From: Bacillota bacterium
GTDB lineage: Bacteria > Bacillota > Clostridia > Oscillospirales > Ruminococcaceae
Length of the DNA: 54,191 nucleotides
Reading direction: 5' to 3'
NCBI GenBank assembly: GCA_029572815.1
Contig: JAKPUQ010000096.1
Span: 1 to 54,191 of the forward strand
Part shown: positions 9,566-18,319 of the stretch, piece after piece
Numbering within the stretch: position 1 is the stretch's first letter
How the letters are laid out: every line of letters begins with the position of its first letter
Program-made: the position numbers and the translations under genes
Notes under the pieces: generated by a model
What the model saw: the letters and a program-made list of their open reading frames with translations, nothing else
Database searches by the model: none
What the model was told of the DNA's origin: nothing

Positions 9566-10738
9566 ATGAACTATAACAGAACAATTTTCTCCTGTTTTAC
9601 AGGCTATATCGTTCAGGCGATAATAAATAACTTTATACCGCTGCTGTTCATTACCCTGCAGGGCAGCTACGGTATACCACTGAGCAGGATAACCCTGCTC
9701 ATAACAGTAAATTTCGGTATACAGCTTGCAGTGGATCTGCTGTCGGCGTTTTTCGTGGACAGGATAGGCTACAGAGCTTCTGTTGTTTCTGCTCATGCCT
9801 GTGCAGCAGGGGGGCTGATACTGCTGCCGGTACTGCCGGAGATAATGCCCCCATTTGCAGGCATTCTTGCTGCAGTAGCGCTTTACGCTGTGGGCGGCGG
9901 ACTTATAGAGGTGCTCATCAGTCCCATCATGGAGAGCTGTCCCACAGACAATAAGGAAAAGGCGATGAGTATGCTCCACTCTTTCTACTGCTGGGGACAG
10001 GTGGGAGTAGTGCTGCTGTCTACACTCTTCTTCACCATTGCAGGGGTGGAAAACTGGAAGCTGCTGTCAGTAATATGGGCAGTTATTCCCGTAGTCAATG
10101 GCATACTCTTCCTGAGAGCTCCCATAGCTCCCCTTATATCCGAGGGAGAGATGGGCATGAAGTTCGGGGAGCTCCTCAGGAGCGGCACCTTTCTTCTGCT
10201 TCTGCTCATGATGATGTGCGCAGGAGCAAGTGAGCTTGCGGTCAGCCAGTGGGCTTCATTCTTTGCAGAGAGCGGTCTCCGTATCAGCAAGACCGCAGGT
10301 GACCTGGCAGGTCCTATGGCTTTTGCGGCACTTATGGGCGCATCGCGCTGGTTCTACGGAAAATACGGTGAGCGTATCTCGCTTGACAGGTTTATGATAA
10401 TCAGCGGACTTCTCTGTGCAGCTTCCTATCTGATGATAAGCATTGTTCCTGTGCCTTCTGTAAATCTGGCAGGCTGCGGGCTATGCGGACTTTCCGTGGG
10501 CATAATGTGGCCCGGCACCTTCAGCAAGGCGGCGGCTTCACTGAAAAGAGGGGGCACCATGATGTTTTCACTGCTTGCGCTTGCAGGTGACGTAGGCTGC
10601 TCATGCGGACCTTCACTGGTGGGTGCTGTCAGCGGCGGCACTGGCAGCATGAAAAAGGGTATACTTGCAGCAGGAGTATTTCCTGTACTTATGGTAGTCG
10701 GAGTGATACTGCTGAAAAAGAAAAATACTGAAAAATAG
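9566..10738 (+). CDS. MFS transporter
   Basis: Integral membrane protein of 390 aa with about twelve hydrophobic segments in two halves. It has the loop 2-3 element DRIGYRAS, which resembles motif A of major facilitator carriers. A Gly-rich stretch near AVGGGLIEVLISPIM and a conserved SFYCWGQVG segment fit small single-component carriers. The substrate cannot be inferred; no regulator or enzyme gene is coupled to it. It ends just before the promoter of the next gene, without an obvious terminator. Confidence 0.82.
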   Translation: MNYNRTIFSCFTGYIVQAIINNFIPLLFITLQGSYGIPLSRITLLITVNFGIQLAVDLLSAFFVDRIGYRASVVSAHACAAGGLILLPVLPEIMPPFAGILAAVALYAVGGGLIEVLISPIMESCPTDNKEKAMSMLHSFYCWGQVGVVLLSTLFFTIAGVENWKLLSVIWAVIPVVNGILFLRAPIAPLISEGEMGMKFGELLRSGTFLLLLLMMMCAGASELAVSQWASFFAESGLRISKTAGDLAGPMAFAALMGASRWFYGKYGERISLDRFMIISGLLCAASYLMISIVPVPSVNLAGCGLCGLSVGIMWPGTFSKAAASLKRGGTMMFSLLALAGDVGCSCGPSLVGAVSGGTGSMKKGILAAGVFPVLMVVGVILLKKKNTEK

Positions 10739-10746
10739 TTCTGCTA

Positions 10747-10775
10747 TTGACAAGGCGGTATTAATGTGCTATAAT
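10747..10775 (+). promoter_or_regulatory. Sigma-A promoter of phosphoesterase gene
   Basis: TTGACA (10747-10752), 17-nt spacer, TATAAT (10770-10775). Both boxes match consensus perfectly. Confidence 0.8.
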
Positions 10776-10866
10776 ACTTTTTTCCGAACAGCACGGCAGC
10801 TTGTCGGAATGCTCCGGAAAAATGATAAATCACGGCATATCCATGCAGAAAGGAAAAGGGTGAGTT

Positions 10867-11475
10867 ATGAAAATTGCAGTATTCTCGGATATTCACGGAA
10901 ATCTCAAAGCACTGAAGACAGTGCTCAGACAGATAGGGGAAAGGAACGCAGACCTGACAGTATTCTTAGGAGACATTTTCCAGCGGGGCAACGAGGAGTT
11001 CGAGTGCCTTGAGCTGTTAAAGGACAGCGGTATCATCTGCCTTAAAGGCAACTGCGAGCTGTATGCGGAGCACGGAGTGGATGTAGACCCCGATGTTGAG
11101 CATCTCAGGGAGTATTATGATGGTATCAGGAGCAGACTGACAGCTGAGCAGACGGAATTTATCAGTAATATGCCGCTGTTCTATGAGACGGAATGCTGCG
11201 GACATAAGATGCGATTTTCTCATTTTCTGTTTCTTGATGTTGATGCGCCATATCCCTTTTTGCCGCTGTCAAGCCTGAAAAACGGAGACTTTGACGTGGC
11301 TTGCCTGAGTGATGAGGTAAAGAAGTATGAGCTGGTCACAGTGGGACATTCACATCAGAATTTTGTGAATGAGAATGTCGTATCTGTTTCTGCTGCGGGG
11401 CTGGAGGGAGCTTCCTGGCTACTGATCGAAGCTGATGAAAAGTCTCTCAGCTATGAGCGTATAAGCATAGAATGA
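10867..11475 (+). CDS. Metallophosphoesterase family protein
   Basis: Calcineurin-like phosphoesterase of 202 aa. The motifs run in order: FSDIHGN (D8, H10), FLGDIFQRG, LKGNCE replacing the usual GNHD, and the C-terminal TVGHSHQNF. This is the bimetal site of small YfcE/MJ0936-type phosphodiesterases. The Asn-Cys variant of the third motif is common in this subgroup. Substrate unknown. It is a single-gene unit, with its own promoter and a strong terminator. Confidence 0.83.
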   Translation: MKIAVFSDIHGNLKALKTVLRQIGERNADLTVFLGDIFQRGNEEFECLELLKDSGIICLKGNCELYAEHGVDVDPDVEHLREYYDGIRSRLTAEQTEFISNMPLFYETECCGHKMRFSHFLFLDVDAPYPFLPLSSLKNGDFDVACLSDEVKKYELVTVGHSHQNFVNENVVSVSAAGLEGASWLLIEADEKSLSYERISIE

Positions 11476-11481
11476 CAAAAA

Positions 11482-11517
11482 ATGCCCCGAAGCGGTATTC
11501 GCCTCGGGGCATATTTT
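11482..11517 (+). terminator. Rho-independent terminator
   Basis: Stem TGCCCCGA/(C)TCGGGGCA around an internal AGCG..CGC pairing, followed by ATATTTTTG. It ends the phosphoesterase unit and may also serve the convergent minus-strand unit. Confidence 0.8.
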
Positions 11518-11548
11518 TGTTTGAATTATAAGTCAGCCGATGTGTTCA

Positions 11549-11704
11549 TCATAACAGCGGCAGGAGTATAGCTCCCAGGATCATAATGCACGCGAGAACA
11601 AGGACCAGTATTCTCATCCAGAGCTTTTTGTCCTTGCCGCTGACACTTTTCTTTGCATTCTTATCCATGGGAAGGGGCTTGATGTTCTGCTTTTTACTGC
11701 TCAT
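11549..11704 (-). CDS. Small single-pass membrane protein (51 aa), function unknown
   Basis: The ORF starts at ATG 11704, preceded by GAGGTG, 10 nt after the stop of the DEAD-box helicase on the same strand. The 51-aa product begins with a Lys-rich cytosolic segment (MSSKKQNIKPLPMDKNAKK) and ends with one hydrophobic helix (WMRILVLVLACIMILGAILL) followed by PLL. Base use and the ribosome site support translation. I do not recognise a family. Its spacing suggests co-transcription with the helicase gene. Confidence 0.6.
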   Translation of the reverse strand: MSSKKQNIKPLPMDKNAKKSVSGKDKKLWMRILVLVLACIMILGAILLPLL

Positions 11705-11714
11705 TCATATCACC

Positions 11715-13439
11715 TCAATGTCTTTTTTTAGTACGCTTTTTGCGGTTCGGTATGTAATCCGAGTAGATATCGGACTTCTTCCTGTTTCCGTATGCCGACT
11801 TTTTCCTGTCGAAACGTGGCTTTGAGTCGCCGCGGCGGCTGCTGTTCCTGTCGGAGAAGGGGCTGCCCTTGTAGAGCTTTACCTCCACCTTGTTGCCGTT
11901 TATCTTCATGGAGTCGGAGCTTTCAATGATGTAGTCACACTCAGCCTCCGGTACCTCAACGGTGGTGTGTTCGTCGTAGATGTCGATCTTTCCGAAGTCC
12001 TTGCCCGTCATTCCCGTAGCGTCCACCAGGGCGCCCAGAATGAAGTTGGGAGCGATACGGCGGTTCCTTCCGATATTGATGACTATCCTTGTGGTCTTGG
12101 CGCCGCTGTTCCTGCCCTTTCTGATGGGACGTGTGCCCTCTATCTCCGGGAGAGCGTCAGTCTCAGCCTGAAGCTGCTTTGCAAGGACTCTTGCAGCTGC
12201 CTCGCGGTAGTCGATACCCATGCCTGCCAGCCTGTCGAGTATATCATAGGCGTTGTGAACTGCCTGTGCCTCGGAGATCTCCTTTATCATAGCCTCTTTT
12301 TTCATGGCGATGATGTCGGACTTTTCGGGGAGGGGCATTTCTCTTATCTCGGCGTGGGTGTACTTTTCGATAGCGCGGAGATCATAGAGCTGACGTCTTC
12401 CGCTGATGAGAGTATAAGCGGAACCTGTTCTGCCGGCTCTGCCCGTTCTGCCGATACGATGGATATAGTACTCGTTGTCCTGGGGAAGGTCATAGTTGAA
12501 TACGGCATCAACGCCGCTGACGTCGATACCTCTTGCGGCAACGTCCGTAGCTACCAGTATCTCGGCAGCTTTGTTCTTGAAGCTGTTCATGACCTGGGTA
12601 CGCTGTATCTGCTTCATATCTCCGTGGAGACCTGCTGCGCGGAAGCCGCTTTTCACAAGCTCCTCGGTGAGCTGATCAACCATTGCCTTGGTATTGCAGA
12701 AAACCATAGCCGACGAGGGCTTGTATGCAGCAAGAAGGAGCTTTAAGGCATCGGTCTTTCTGCCCATAGCCACCTCAAAATAGAACTGCTCGATGAGCTC
12801 AACGGTCTTCTGTGCGGACTTTATCTTTATATGTACGGGATCACGCTGATACTTTTCGGTGATCGCCATGATCTCCTTTGGCATAGTTGCGGAGAAGAGC
12901 ACGGTCTGTCTGTCCTCGGGAACATCTGCCAGTATGGACTCTATATCCTCACGGAAGCCCATGTTAAGCATCTCGTCAGCCTCGTCCAGAATGACTGTGC
13001 GTATATTTTCAAGCTTGAGGGTTCTCCTGCGGATATGGTCCATAACTCTTCCGGGAGTACCTATAACTATATTTGCGCCGCGTTTCAGCTCATGTATCTG
13101 CTTATCCATGCTCGCGCCGCCGTAGACAGCGGAGGTCTTCACGCCCTCCTTGAACTTTGCGAATTTGCGTATCTCCTCATTTGCCTGCGTTGCAAGCTCA
13201 CGGGTGGGGCAGAGTATGAGAACTACCGCAGACTTTCTGTCGGCATCGGTAATGCTCTCAACAGCGGGGATACCGAATGCAGCGGTCTTGCCTGTGCCTG
13301 TGTTGGAGCGTCCCACAACGTCCCTTCCTTCAAGGAGAAGGGGGATACTCTGCTGCTGTATCTCAGTCATCTCCGTATATCCCAGCTCGTCAACGGCACG
13401 GAGAAGTGCCTGAGATAAATTAAGCTCGTTAAAATTCAT
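11715..13439 (-). CDS. DEAD-box ATP-dependent RNA helicase with DbpA-type RNA-binding domain
   Basis: 574-aa RNA helicase. All core motifs are present: Q motif (MTEIQQQSIP), NTGTGKT, PTRELA, TPGR, DEADEML, SAT and HRIGRTGRAG. The C-terminal region from about residue 460 (TRIVINIGRNRRIAPNFILG) resembles the DbpA RNA-binding domain, which in related proteins directs the helicase to rRNA, and a short basic tail follows. Likely role: ribosome assembly or RNA remodelling. CshA/DeaD/DbpA naming cannot be settled here. Confidence 0.9.
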   Translation of the reverse strand: MNFNELNLSQALLRAVDELGYTEMTEIQQQSIPLLLEGRDVVGRSNTGTGKTAAFGIPAVESITDADRKSAVVLILCPTRELATQANEEIRKFAKFKEGVKTSAVYGGASMDKQIHELKRGANIVIGTPGRVMDHIRRRTLKLENIRTVILDEADEMLNMGFREDIESILADVPEDRQTVLFSATMPKEIMAITEKYQRDPVHIKIKSAQKTVELIEQFYFEVAMGRKTDALKLLLAAYKPSSAMVFCNTKAMVDQLTEELVKSGFRAAGLHGDMKQIQRTQVMNSFKNKAAEILVATDVAARGIDVSGVDAVFNYDLPQDNEYYIHRIGRTGRAGRTGSAYTLISGRRQLYDLRAIEKYTHAEIREMPLPEKSDIIAMKKEAMIKEISEAQAVHNAYDILDRLAGMGIDYREAAARVLAKQLQAETDALPEIEGTRPIRKGRNSGAKTTRIVINIGRNRRIAPNFILGALVDATGMTGKDFGKIDIYDEHTTVEVPEAECDYIIESSDSMKINGNKVEVKLYKGSPFSDRNSSRRGDSKPRFDRKKSAYGNRKKSDIYSDYIPNRKKRTKKRH

Positions 13440-13477
13440 TTTGTTACCTTTCTTCCTTCATTATTCCAATACAAATT

Positions 13478-13506
13478 ATAATAGCACAAAAAGCGGAAAA
13501 GGTCAA
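13478..13506 (-). promoter_or_regulatory. Promoter of DEAD-box helicase gene
   Basis: Minus strand TTGACC (13501-13506), 17-nt spacer, TATTAT (13478-13483), about 38 nt before the ATG. Confidence 0.7.
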
Positions 13507-13552
13507 GGGGATTTATTGCGTGATATTGTATTTTTCGCAGTTTTCACCATTA

Positions 13553-13581
13553 TTGACAAATAATGGGATCTGGTCTATAAT
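13553..13581 (+). promoter_or_regulatory. Sigma-A promoter of nudC
   Basis: TTGACA (13553-13558), 17-nt spacer, TATAAT (13576-13581), divergent from the helicase promoter. Confidence 0.8.
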
Positions 13582-13626
13582 ATTCATCAGGACCCACAAT
13601 GGGCAGAAAACAAAGAGGTTGATGAT

Positions 13627-14445
13627 ATGATACAGGATATTGCGCCGAGCAGGCTTTATAACAGCTACATAAAAACGGATATATGTGAGGGAGACTTCCT
13701 TCTCTGCTTCGATAGTGAGGGGAAGCTCCTTACAGATACAGGAGGAGACCGCATTACCTTTCCAATGGCTGGAAAGGAGGAGCAGCTTTCCGCGGTCTAT
13801 GCTTTTTCCGTTGATGAGGAGCGTTACTTCATAGTGCTCTCGGAGCACAGGGACTTCGGAGCAGGCTTTGAGTACAATGGGCTCCGTCAGCTCAGGGACA
13901 GCTTCGGCGGAAAGGAGCTCTTTGCCGCCTTTACAGCCTATCATCTGTGGAGGTGGTACAGCGACAATCACTTCTGCGGCAGGTGCGGCGGAAATATGTC
14001 ATTTCACAGTCGGGAGCGTGCTCTTGTCTGTGAGAAGTGCAGGAATGTGGTCTACCCCAGGATAAATCCTGCGGTGATAGTGGGCGTCATAAAGGACGAT
14101 TCCATACTCGTGACCCGATACCGCAGCGGCTACGCACATAATGCCCTTGTGGCAGGATTCACCGAGATAGGGGAGACCCTTGAGGAGACCGTCGCCCGTG
14201 AGGTCATGGAGGAGACAGGAGTAAGGGTAAAGAATATCAGGTACTATAAGTCTCAGCCCTGGGGTATGGCTCAGGATATGCTTGTGGGATTTTACTGCGA
14301 GGCTGACGGCAGCGGTGAGATACACATGGACGAGAGCGAGCTGAAATACGCAGAATGGGTAAAGCGTGAGGACGTAGTGCTCCAGCCAAGTGATATAAGC
14401 CTTACAAATGAGATGATGAAGCAGTTCAGAGACGGCAATATATGA
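13627..14445 (+). CDS. nudC: NAD(+)/NADH pyrophosphatase NudC (Nudix hydrolase)
   Basis: 272-aa Nudix enzyme hydrolysing NADH, and in some bacteria removing the NAD cap from RNA. It has a four-Cys zinc ribbon (C117, C120, C135, C138) followed by the Nudix box at about residues 177-199 (GFTEIGETLEETVAREVMEE). The downstream SQPWGM motif is the NudC specificity signature (usually SQPWPF; here the last residues differ). ATG start with an AGAGG site. Monocistronic between its promoter and a hairpin. Confidence 0.9.
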   Translation: MIQDIAPSRLYNSYIKTDICEGDFLLCFDSEGKLLTDTGGDRITFPMAGKEEQLSAVYAFSVDEERYFIVLSEHRDFGAGFEYNGLRQLRDSFGGKELFAAFTAYHLWRWYSDNHFCGRCGGNMSFHSRERALVCEKCRNVVYPRINPAVIVGVIKDDSILVTRYRSGYAHNALVAGFTEIGETLEETVAREVMEETGVRVKNIRYYKSQPWGMAQDMLVGFYCEADGSGEIHMDESELKYAEWVKREDVVLQPSDISLTNEMMKQFRDGNI

Positions 14446-14450
14446 CAGCA

Positions 14451-14482
14451 GAAAGCTCCCGTAAAATATAACGGGAGCTTTC
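14451..14482 (+). terminator. Hairpin terminator after nudC
   Basis: Perfect 12-bp stem GAAAGCTCCCGT/ACGGGAGCTTTC with an 8-nt loop. The following T-run is weak, so termination is probable rather than certain. Confidence 0.6.
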
Positions 14483-14524
14483 AGTTATAGACCGAGCCTA
14501 TAACCCGATATAATTCATAGGTAT

Positions 14525-14553
14525 TTGACAAACGCCTACCAAAGTGATATGAT
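14525..14553 (+). promoter_or_regulatory. Promoter of metY
   Basis: TTGACA (14525-14530), 17-nt spacer, TATGAT (14548-14553). The resulting leader is about 125 nt and holds a short ORF. Confidence 0.75.
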
Positions 14554-14584
14554 ATGAGTAAAGAAAAACACAGGGGTGTTGATA

Positions 14585-14635
14585 ATGAGTAAAAAAAGGT
14601 GTATCACCAATTCCGAGCGAATGTGTCGGGATTAA
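14585..14635 (+). CDS. Possible 16-aa leader peptide upstream of metY
   Basis: Short ORF MSKKRCITNSERMCRD preceded by AGGGGTG at suitable spacing, inside the metY leader. It ends 50 nt before the metY ATG. It contains two Cys and an internal Met-Cys pair, which would fit a peptide that senses sulfur amino acid supply. TTCCGA and TCGGGA around its end can form a weak 6-bp hairpin. Function is speculative. Confidence 0.35.
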   Translation: MSKKRCITNSERMCRD

Positions 14636-14685
14636 ATCTACAGATGATAACAAACTATATTATATTTTTGAAAGGAAGTTCAGTT

Positions 14686-15969
14686 ATGAGCAATTATAAA
14701 TTTGAAACTATACAGATCCACGCAGGTCAGGAAAATCCCGACCCTGCTACAGACGCAAGGGCAGTTCCGATCTATGCCACCACTTCATATGTATTCAAGG
14801 ATTCTGCTCAGGCAGCAGGCCGCTTCGGACTCACAGAGGGCGGAAACATCTACACCAGACTGATGAACCCCACCTCAGACGTTTTCGAGAAGAGAATAGC
14901 TGCTCTTGAGGGCGGCGTGGGAGCTCTTGCAACAGCTTCGGGCTCTGCGGCTATCAGCTACGCGATCCAGAATATCGCCACGGCAGGGGACCATATCGTT
15001 TCATCGGTGAACCTCTACGGCGGCTCCTATAATCTTCTTGCACACACTCTCAAGGATCAGGGACTTACCACAACTTTTGTTGATCCCTCAGACCCCGAGA
15101 ACTTCGAGAAGGCCATCCGTCCCGAGACAAAGCTCCTTTACGCTGAGACTCTGGGCAATCCCAATTCCGATGTTATCGACATCGAAGCTATCTCTGCCAT
15201 CGCTCACAAGCACGGTATCCCGCTTATCGTGGACAATACCTTCGCAACTCCCTTCCTTCTGAGACCCATCGAGCACGGCGCTGACATAGTAGTTCATTCC
15301 GCAACGAAGTTCATCGGCGGTCACGGTACAGTAATGGGCGGTGTAGTTATCGACTCCGGCAAGTTCGACTGGGCTCAGAATGACAAGTTCCCCGGACTTT
15401 CCAAGCCCAATCCCTCCTACCACGGAGTAGTTTTCACAGAGGCCTGCGGCAACCTTGCCTATATCCTCAAGCTCCGCACCACTCTCATGAGAGATCAGGG
15501 CGCAACTATCTCGCCCTTCAATTCCTTCCTGCTCTTACAGGGACTTGAGACCCTTTCCCTCCGTCTGGAGCGCCATACCGAGAACGCTCTCAAGGTTGTG
15601 GAATTCCTGAAGAACCACCCTCAGGTTTCACAGGTGAACCACCCCTCTCTCGCCACTGGCAGAGCTAAGGAGCTTTACGACAAATACTTCCCCAACGGAG
15701 CAGCTTCCATCTTCACATTTGATATAAAGGGCACAGCAGAGGACGCAAAGAAGTTCACAGAGAGCCTTGAGCTGTTCTCGCTCCTTGCAAACGTAGCCGA
15801 TGTAAAGTCGCTGGTAATACACCCTGCTTCAACCACTCACTCACAGATGAGCGAAGAGGAGCTTCTCTCCGCAGGCATCAGACCCACAACAGTGAGACTC
15901 TCCATAGGTACAGAGCATATCGACGATATCATCGCAGACCTCCAGCGCGGATTTGATTCGGTAAAGTAA
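14686..15969 (+). CDS. metY: O-acetylhomoserine sulfhydrylase (OAH/OAS aminocarboxypropyltransferase)
   Basis: PLP enzyme of the Cys/Met metabolism family, making homocysteine from O-acetylhomoserine and sulfide. I chose the ATG at 14686 (427 aa, GAAAGGAAG upstream); an in-frame upstream extension lacks family similarity. Signatures: IYATTSYVFKD, NIYTRLMNPT, and the PLP lysine K208 in SATKFIGGHG. The family usually has about 425-430 residues. Single-gene unit with its own promoter, sharing a bidirectional terminator with convergent tcdA. Confidence 0.93.
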   Translation: MSNYKFETIQIHAGQENPDPATDARAVPIYATTSYVFKDSAQAAGRFGLTEGGNIYTRLMNPTSDVFEKRIAALEGGVGALATASGSAAISYAIQNIATAGDHIVSSVNLYGGSYNLLAHTLKDQGLTTTFVDPSDPENFEKAIRPETKLLYAETLGNPNSDVIDIEAISAIAHKHGIPLIVDNTFATPFLLRPIEHGADIVVHSATKFIGGHGTVMGGVVIDSGKFDWAQNDKFPGLSKPNPSYHGVVFTEACGNLAYILKLRTTLMRDQGATISPFNSFLLLQGLETLSLRLERHTENALKVVEFLKNHPQVSQVNHPSLATGRAKELYDKYFPNGAASIFTFDIKGTAEDAKKFTESLELFSLLANVADVKSLVIHPASTTHSQMSEEELLSAGIRPTTVRLSIGTEHIDDIIADLQRGFDSVK

Positions 15970-15976
15970 AAAACGA

Positions 15977-16010
15977 ATGGCATTTGCAGAGATGCAAATG
16001 CCATTTTTTA
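15977..16010. terminator. Bidirectional terminator between metY and tcdA
   Basis: Perfect 12-bp stem ATGGCATTTGCA/TGCAAATGCCAT with a GAGA loop, T-rich on the plus side and A-rich on the other, between convergent genes. Confidence 0.8.
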
Positions 16011-16757
16011 TTTTGTCTTTAGTTTTATCAGGTCTTTGATGACCTCTCCGCCGATGATGAGTCCTGCCACGGAGGGGACAAATGCGTTGGAACCGGGAGT
16101 GGAGCGCCTTGCGGTGCCTGATCGCATATCGGTATTGCCAGAGCCGTCCTCGGCAGCTATGCCTTTAGGGGCAATGGGCTGCTCCTTTGAGTAGACCACC
16201 TTCAGCTTCTTCACGCCGCGGCGTTTCAGCTGATAGCGCATTACTCTTGCCAGTGGGCACACGGAGGTCTTGTATATATCCGCCACCTCAAAGGCGGTGG
16301 GGTCCACTTTATTTCCTGCACCCATGGAGCTGATAACGGGAACTCCCGCTGCGTTTGCCTGCATGATTATCTCTATCTTGCCCGTGACGGTGTCGATGGC
16401 ATCCACAACGTAGTCATACTGTGAAAAGTCCAGCTTATGGGCGGTTTCGGGCATATAGAACATCTTGTGGCAGGTGACCCTGCATTCGGGATTGATGTCA
16501 TGTATGCGCTTTTCAGCCGCGTCCACCTTGTACATACCCACGGTTGAGCCCAGAGCGATTATCTGGCGGTTTATATTGGTCACGCAGACCTTGTCATCGT
16601 CGATGAGGTCGATAGCTCCCACGCCCGAGCGTGCCAGAGCTTCAACGGTGAAGCCGCCCACACCGCCTACGCCGAAAACGGCAACGCGGGAATTTGCCAG
16701 TATATCCATGGCTTCCTCGCCGAAGATGAGCTGAGTTCTTGAAAAAATATCGGACAT
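16008..16757 (-). CDS. tcdA: tRNA threonylcarbamoyladenosine dehydratase TcdA (ThiF/E1-like)
   Basis: 249-aa E1-like ATPase that converts t6A37 of tRNA to the cyclic form. The nucleotide-binding glycine motif GVGGVGGFTVEALARSG follows a typical SRTQLIFGEEAM N-terminus, and the NINRQI segment and VDAIDTVTGK are family motifs. Two Cys later (SVCPLARVMRYQLKRRG) are typical of the subgroup. Last gene of the operon beginning with the DUF1015 gene, 3 nt after the SAP-domain gene. Confidence 0.9.
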   Translation of the reverse strand: MSDIFSRTQLIFGEEAMDILANSRVAVFGVGGVGGFTVEALARSGVGAIDLIDDDKVCVTNINRQIIALGSTVGMYKVDAAEKRIHDINPECRVTCHKMFYMPETAHKLDFSQYDYVVDAIDTVTGKIEIIMQANAAGVPVISSMGAGNKVDPTAFEVADIYKTSVCPLARVMRYQLKRRGVKKLKVVYSKEQPIAPKGIAAEDGSGNTDMRSGTARRSTPGSNAFVPSVAGLIIGGEVIKDLIKLKTK

Positions 16758-16760
16758 ATC

Positions 16761-17345
16761 TTACTCCTTATCCAGTGCAGTCAGGTCTGAAGGCTCATAG
16801 CGGTTGTGCCCCTTGAGACTCTTTTTGTACTTCCAGCACCTTATGGCGTCGCCGAGGGAGCTTCCCTTGTTATTGGCGAAGAAATCGCGGATATAGGTGT
16901 TGTACTCAAACTGACTGTCAATGCTGGTTTTGCTGTGCTTTTTCTCCTCAATTATCAGGCGGTAGGCTTCAATAGCGTCGGCAAAGGTCTTGCCGCCGTT
17001 GACTTTGAGCCATTTCTGGAAAGCCACATTGAAGGAAAAGCTCTTGCCTAAATGCTCCTTGAAGAAAGCGCGGTGGACCTCCGAGCATACGAAGTTTTCG
17101 CCAATTTTTCCGTCCATTGCTATGGGAGCGGAGTCGGCAGCGCTTCTTTTTCTGCTCTTTGCAGCAGGCAGCAGCACCTCTCCCGTATCCAGGAAGTGGG
17201 CTATCCTGTCAGTGAGCTGGATTTTGCTGCCTGAGACGGGCAGACCGTTCTCGCGGCAGAACCCGAGCAGCTCCTCCTTGAGGTAGTAATAGCTGCGGAA
17301 GACCTTGCTGTCCAGTCCTTTTTTCAGTTCCGGTCTGTCTGACAT
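16761..17345 (-). CDS. SAP and DUF6434-like domain protein
   Basis: 194-aa soluble protein. Residues 15-55 (SYYYLKEELLGFCRENGLPV, ..KIQLTDRIAHFL) form a SAP helix-extension-helix, a small fold that often binds nucleic acid. The C-terminal part (FKEHLGKSFSFNVAFQKWLK, ..YNTYIRDFFANNKGSSLGDA) resembles the DUF6434 region paired with SAP in other Firmicutes. No catalytic residues are evident. Role unknown; position between GNAT and TcdA genes gives no clear hint. Confidence 0.7.
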   Translation of the reverse strand: MSDRPELKKGLDSKVFRSYYYLKEELLGFCRENGLPVSGSKIQLTDRIAHFLDTGEVLLPAAKSRKRSAADSAPIAMDGKIGENFVCSEVHRAFFKEHLGKSFSFNVAFQKWLKVNGGKTFADAIEAYRLIIEEKKHSKTSIDSQFEYNTYIRDFFANNKGSSLGDAIRCWKYKKSLKGHNRYEPSDLTALDKE

Positions 17346-17356
17346 AGCTTGCTCCT

Positions 17357-18307
17357 TTACAGTTTTATCTCCATGTAGCCGCAGGTAAAGGGGAAAAAGT
17401 CGAACTTTTTCGTGCCCACATGGACTGCTCCGTGTTTTTCATACCATTTGCGGAGGACGTTGTTTTCCTCAACGATGCTGAATACCAGCTTTGTGCAGCC
17501 CATAGCTCTTGCCTCCTCACAGGCGTCCTTGAGGAGCTTCTCTCCTATATTCCTGTGTCTGTATTCGGGGAGAACACAGAGGTTGTTCAGCTCACACTCT
17601 CCATTTTCGAGACGGAGCAATGAATAGTATCCCACAATTCTGCCGCCATCGGAGTAAAATGCGTACATGGGGCGCTGTTCCTTATCATACTGTGAAAACA
17701 GCTTCTCGTCGGTAGTTGCAAAAGCCACGAACCGCGGCGCATTTTCCACAGTGAAGCCGAACTCGTCCGCCACGGTCATGAAGCTTGTCTTTATGACATT
17801 TACACATTGGGGAATACTGTTTCTGCCTATCTTACATATGCCCCTGAACTTCTCCAGACGGTAAACGTGTTCATCGTCCACCTCTGCTATACCGTCCTTG
17901 TAGTCATAGCCGAAATGCCTGTAAAACTGGCAGCCTGTTATGGAGGAGGGTATCTCTATACGCTTTGCGCGGAGAAAGTATTCGTCCTTTTCGAGAGTCT
18001 CCATGATGAGCCTGCCAACGCCCTTGCCCTGATACTCGGGAAGCACGAAGATAGTGAACAGACTGCTCTCGTCCTCCTTGCCCCAGTAGGGACCGATTGC
18101 GCCGACGCCGATGATCATTCCCTCATCTTCGACTACATACATATGGGTCCAGCCTGCACGCTCAAGTATATTCTCGGGCTGCTGGCTTTTGACTACCTCT
18201 TCCATGAGGTCGGCAGGGTAGTCCTTGACGTTGGATATTCTTAAAGTCTTTATGACCAGAGCGGACACAGCTTCTGCGTCCTGCTGTTCAAATCTTCTTA
18301 TGTTCAT
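17357..18307 (-). CDS. Tandem GNAT N-acetyltransferase
   Basis: 316 aa with two acetyltransferase-like domains. The first has FTIFVLPEYQGKGVGRLIME, the acetyl-CoA loop (Q/R-x-x-G-x-G); the second has LNNLCVLPEYRHRNIGEKLL and ends with WYEKHGAVHVGTKKF. Substrate unknown. The ATG at 18307 has AAGGAG upstream; a TTG two codons earlier is less likely. Tightly spaced (11-12 nt) between the CPBP-like and SAP genes, so co-transcribed. Confidence 0.82.
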   Translation of the reverse strand: MNIRRFEQQDAEAVSALVIKTLRISNVKDYPADLMEEVVKSQQPENILERAGWTHMYVVEDEGMIIGVGAIGPYWGKEDESSLFTIFVLPEYQGKGVGRLIMETLEKDEYFLRAKRIEIPSSITGCQFYRHFGYDYKDGIAEVDDEHVYRLEKFRGICKIGRNSIPQCVNVIKTSFMTVADEFGFTVENAPRFVAFATTDEKLFSQYDKEQRPMYAFYSDGGRIVGYYSLLRLENGECELNNLCVLPEYRHRNIGEKLLKDACEEARAMGCTKLVFSIVEENNVLRKWYEKHGAVHVGTKKFDFFPFTCGYMEIKL

Positions 18308-18319
18308 ATACAAGCTCCT

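Noticed and set aside
11967..12746. Plus-strand frame of 259 codons
   Set aside because: Antisense of the DEAD-box helicase, caused by codon bias.
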